Assembly (NCBI RefSeq): GCF_021354595.1
Contig: NZ_JADWYJ010000009.1
Span: 1-64,000 of the forward strand
Reading direction: 5' to 3'
Length of the DNA: 64,000 nucleotides
Origin: Maribellus sp. CM-23
Lineage (GTDB): Bacteria > Bacteroidota > Bacteroidia > Bacteroidales > Prolixibacteraceae
Part shown: positions 63,087-64,000 of the stretch, in pieces
How the letters are laid out: each line of letters begins with the position of its first letter
Position numbering within the stretch: the first letter of the stretch is position 1
Translations under genes and position numbers: made by a program
The notes under the pieces: model-generated
What the model was told of the DNA's origin: nothing
What the model saw: only the letters and a program-made list of their open reading frames with translations
Database searches by the model: none

Positions 63087-64000
63087 ATGGGCAACAGGCA
63101 TATTTCATTAAAAGATTTGGCCAGGGAACTAAACGTTTCTATTTCGACGGTTTCGCGTGCGCTAAAAGATCATCCCGATATCAGCGATGCGATGAAGGAG
63201 AAAGTGAAAAAAATGGCGCAGGAGCACCGTTACACCCCAAACCCTCTTGCCATGGGCCTGCTTAAGCAGGAAACCCGCATGATTGGTGTGATTGTCCCAG
63301 ATCTGGTTACCCACTTCTATGCCTCCATTATTGCCGGTATTGAAAGTTATGCCAAAGAGAAAGGCTACTTCATTTTATTAGCCAGCTCCAATGAATCGTA
63401 TCTCAAGGAAAAAGAATCCATTGAAAATTTATTGCGGGCACGGGTAGAAGGATTCATCGTTTGCCTTAGCCAGGAAACAACAGAAACGGCTCATTTCGAG
63501 GATTTACTAAAGCTGAATATTCCGCTGGTATTTTTTGATCGCGTTTGCCTTAGCGGACAAGTGTCTTCTGTAACTGCCGACAACACGGAAGCAGCTCAAA
63601 CAATCACCCAGCATTTCTACCAACAGGGCTGCCGAAGAATTGCTTTTATATCCGGACCGCAACACCTTAACATTTCCAAAGAACGGATGAGCGGTTACCT
63701 CGCAGGTTTAGAAACTTCGAAATTGCCTGTCATCCCGGAGTTGATTGAAGCATGTGACCTCAGCTCCGACTCGGCCACGCAGGCCATGAAACGCTTGCTT
63801 GAGCTAAAAAAACCGCCGGACGCAGTTTTCGGGATTAATGATACCGTTGCTTTTGCCGCCATGAAGGAAATTAAGCGTCAAGGCTTTCGCATTCCTGACG
63901 ATATTGCACTGATTGGTTTTACCGATGAGTTTCATTCAACAGTGGTTGACCCTCCCATGACCTCCGTTACGCATCCTACTTTTGAAATGGGCAGAGCTGC
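63087..64000 (+). CDS. LacI-family transcriptional regulator (3' end outside window)
   Basis: The frame from ATG 63087 is open to the right edge (304 codons seen). Residues 1-50 form the LacI helix-turn-helix (ISLKDLARELNVSISTVSRALKDHPDIS), followed by the hinge (HRYTPNPLAMGL). The periplasmic-binding-protein-like sensor starts with IGVIVPDLVTHFYASII and has GFIVCLSQE, VFFDRV and PPDAVFGINDTVAFAAM. It should repress or activate the divergent sugar operon in response to a sugar. The effector cannot be read from sequence; a sugar made in the fucose-type pathway is likely (inference). Confidence 0.95.
   Translation, partial: MGNRHISLKDLARELNVSISTVSRALKDHPDISDAMKEKVKKMAQEHRYTPNPLAMGLLKQETRMIGVIVPDLVTHFYASIIAGIESYAKEKGYFILLASSNESYLKEKESIENLLRARVEGFIVCLSQETTETAHFEDLLKLNIPLVFFDRVCLSGQVSSVTADNTEAAQTITQHFYQQGCRRIAFISGPQHLNISKERMSGYLAGLETSKLPVIPELIEACDLSSDSATQAMKRLLELKKPPDAVFGINDTVAFAAMKEIKRQGFRIPDDIALIGFTDEFHSTVVDPPMTSVTHPTFEMGRA

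Overview
The window looks like a chromosomal piece from a member of Bacteroidota. Evidence includes a type IX secretion (T9SS) sorting domain, a SusC/SusD pair with an ECF sigma/FecR module, a Bacteroidota-type LptD, and several promoter -7 boxes of the form TAnnTTTG. The mix of respiratory nitrate reductase, PKD/HYR-type surface proteins and glycan genes fits an environmental (for example marine or sediment) Marinilabiliales/Prolixibacteraceae-like organism. The family-level placement is inference.

Layout. 1-3.1 kb: the start of a large repetitive adhesin that runs off the left edge, and a LuxR-type response regulator. 3.7-24 kb: core or housekeeping genes, namely a secreted C1A peptidase, a Na/Pi transporter, a lipoprotein sulfatase, a DUF4252 lipoprotein, a TruC-like pseudouridine synthase, msrB, ridA, lptD, a cell-wall amidase, an MlaD/MCE protein, dnaA, an EamA transporter, yigZ, pyrBI with an attenuator-like leader, and tRNA-Leu(CAG). 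24.0-24.3 kb: a scar made of a 42-bp tRNA-Leu fragment and a tyrosine-integrase remnant. 24.3-27.8 kb: a PepSY membrane protein and a TonB-dependent receptor, probably for iron or siderophores. 28.2-37.4 kb: a single-strand nitrate respiration cluster (narK, hemerythrin, diheme cytochrome c, narGHJI) preceded by a perfect CRP/FNR-type palindrome. 37.7-59.5 kb: a polysaccharide utilization locus (PUL), all on the minus strand: ECF sigma, FecR anti-sigma, STN-SusC, SusD, a small surface lipoprotein, then GH36/27-like, GH35, a gene remnant, GH101-like, GH110-like, a GH123-like/DUF6067 lipoprotein and a beta-propeller glycosidase. 59.6-64 kb: an oxidative deoxy-sugar (L-fucose-like) catabolic operon facing a LacI regulator that runs off the right edge.

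How the genes fit together. The PUL encodes exo-alpha- and beta-galactosidases, a GH101-like and a GH123-like enzyme, pointing to a Gal/GalNAc-rich glycan such as an O-glycan. The neighbouring mutarotase, sugar dehydrogenase, lactonase and Zn-dehydrogenase fit oxidation of fucose released from the same kind of glycan. The nar operon supplies anaerobic respiration on nitrate.

Most interesting signal: the 195-bp gap between fecR and susC has, on the strand opposite to susC, a good Bacteroidota promoter, three consecutive hairpins (two with the same 7-base loop) and an intrinsic terminator. This is the layout of a cis-antisense PUL sRNA. Other notable points are the pyrB leader, the shared C-terminal domain of the adjacent amidase and MlaD proteins, and the tRNA/integrase scar.
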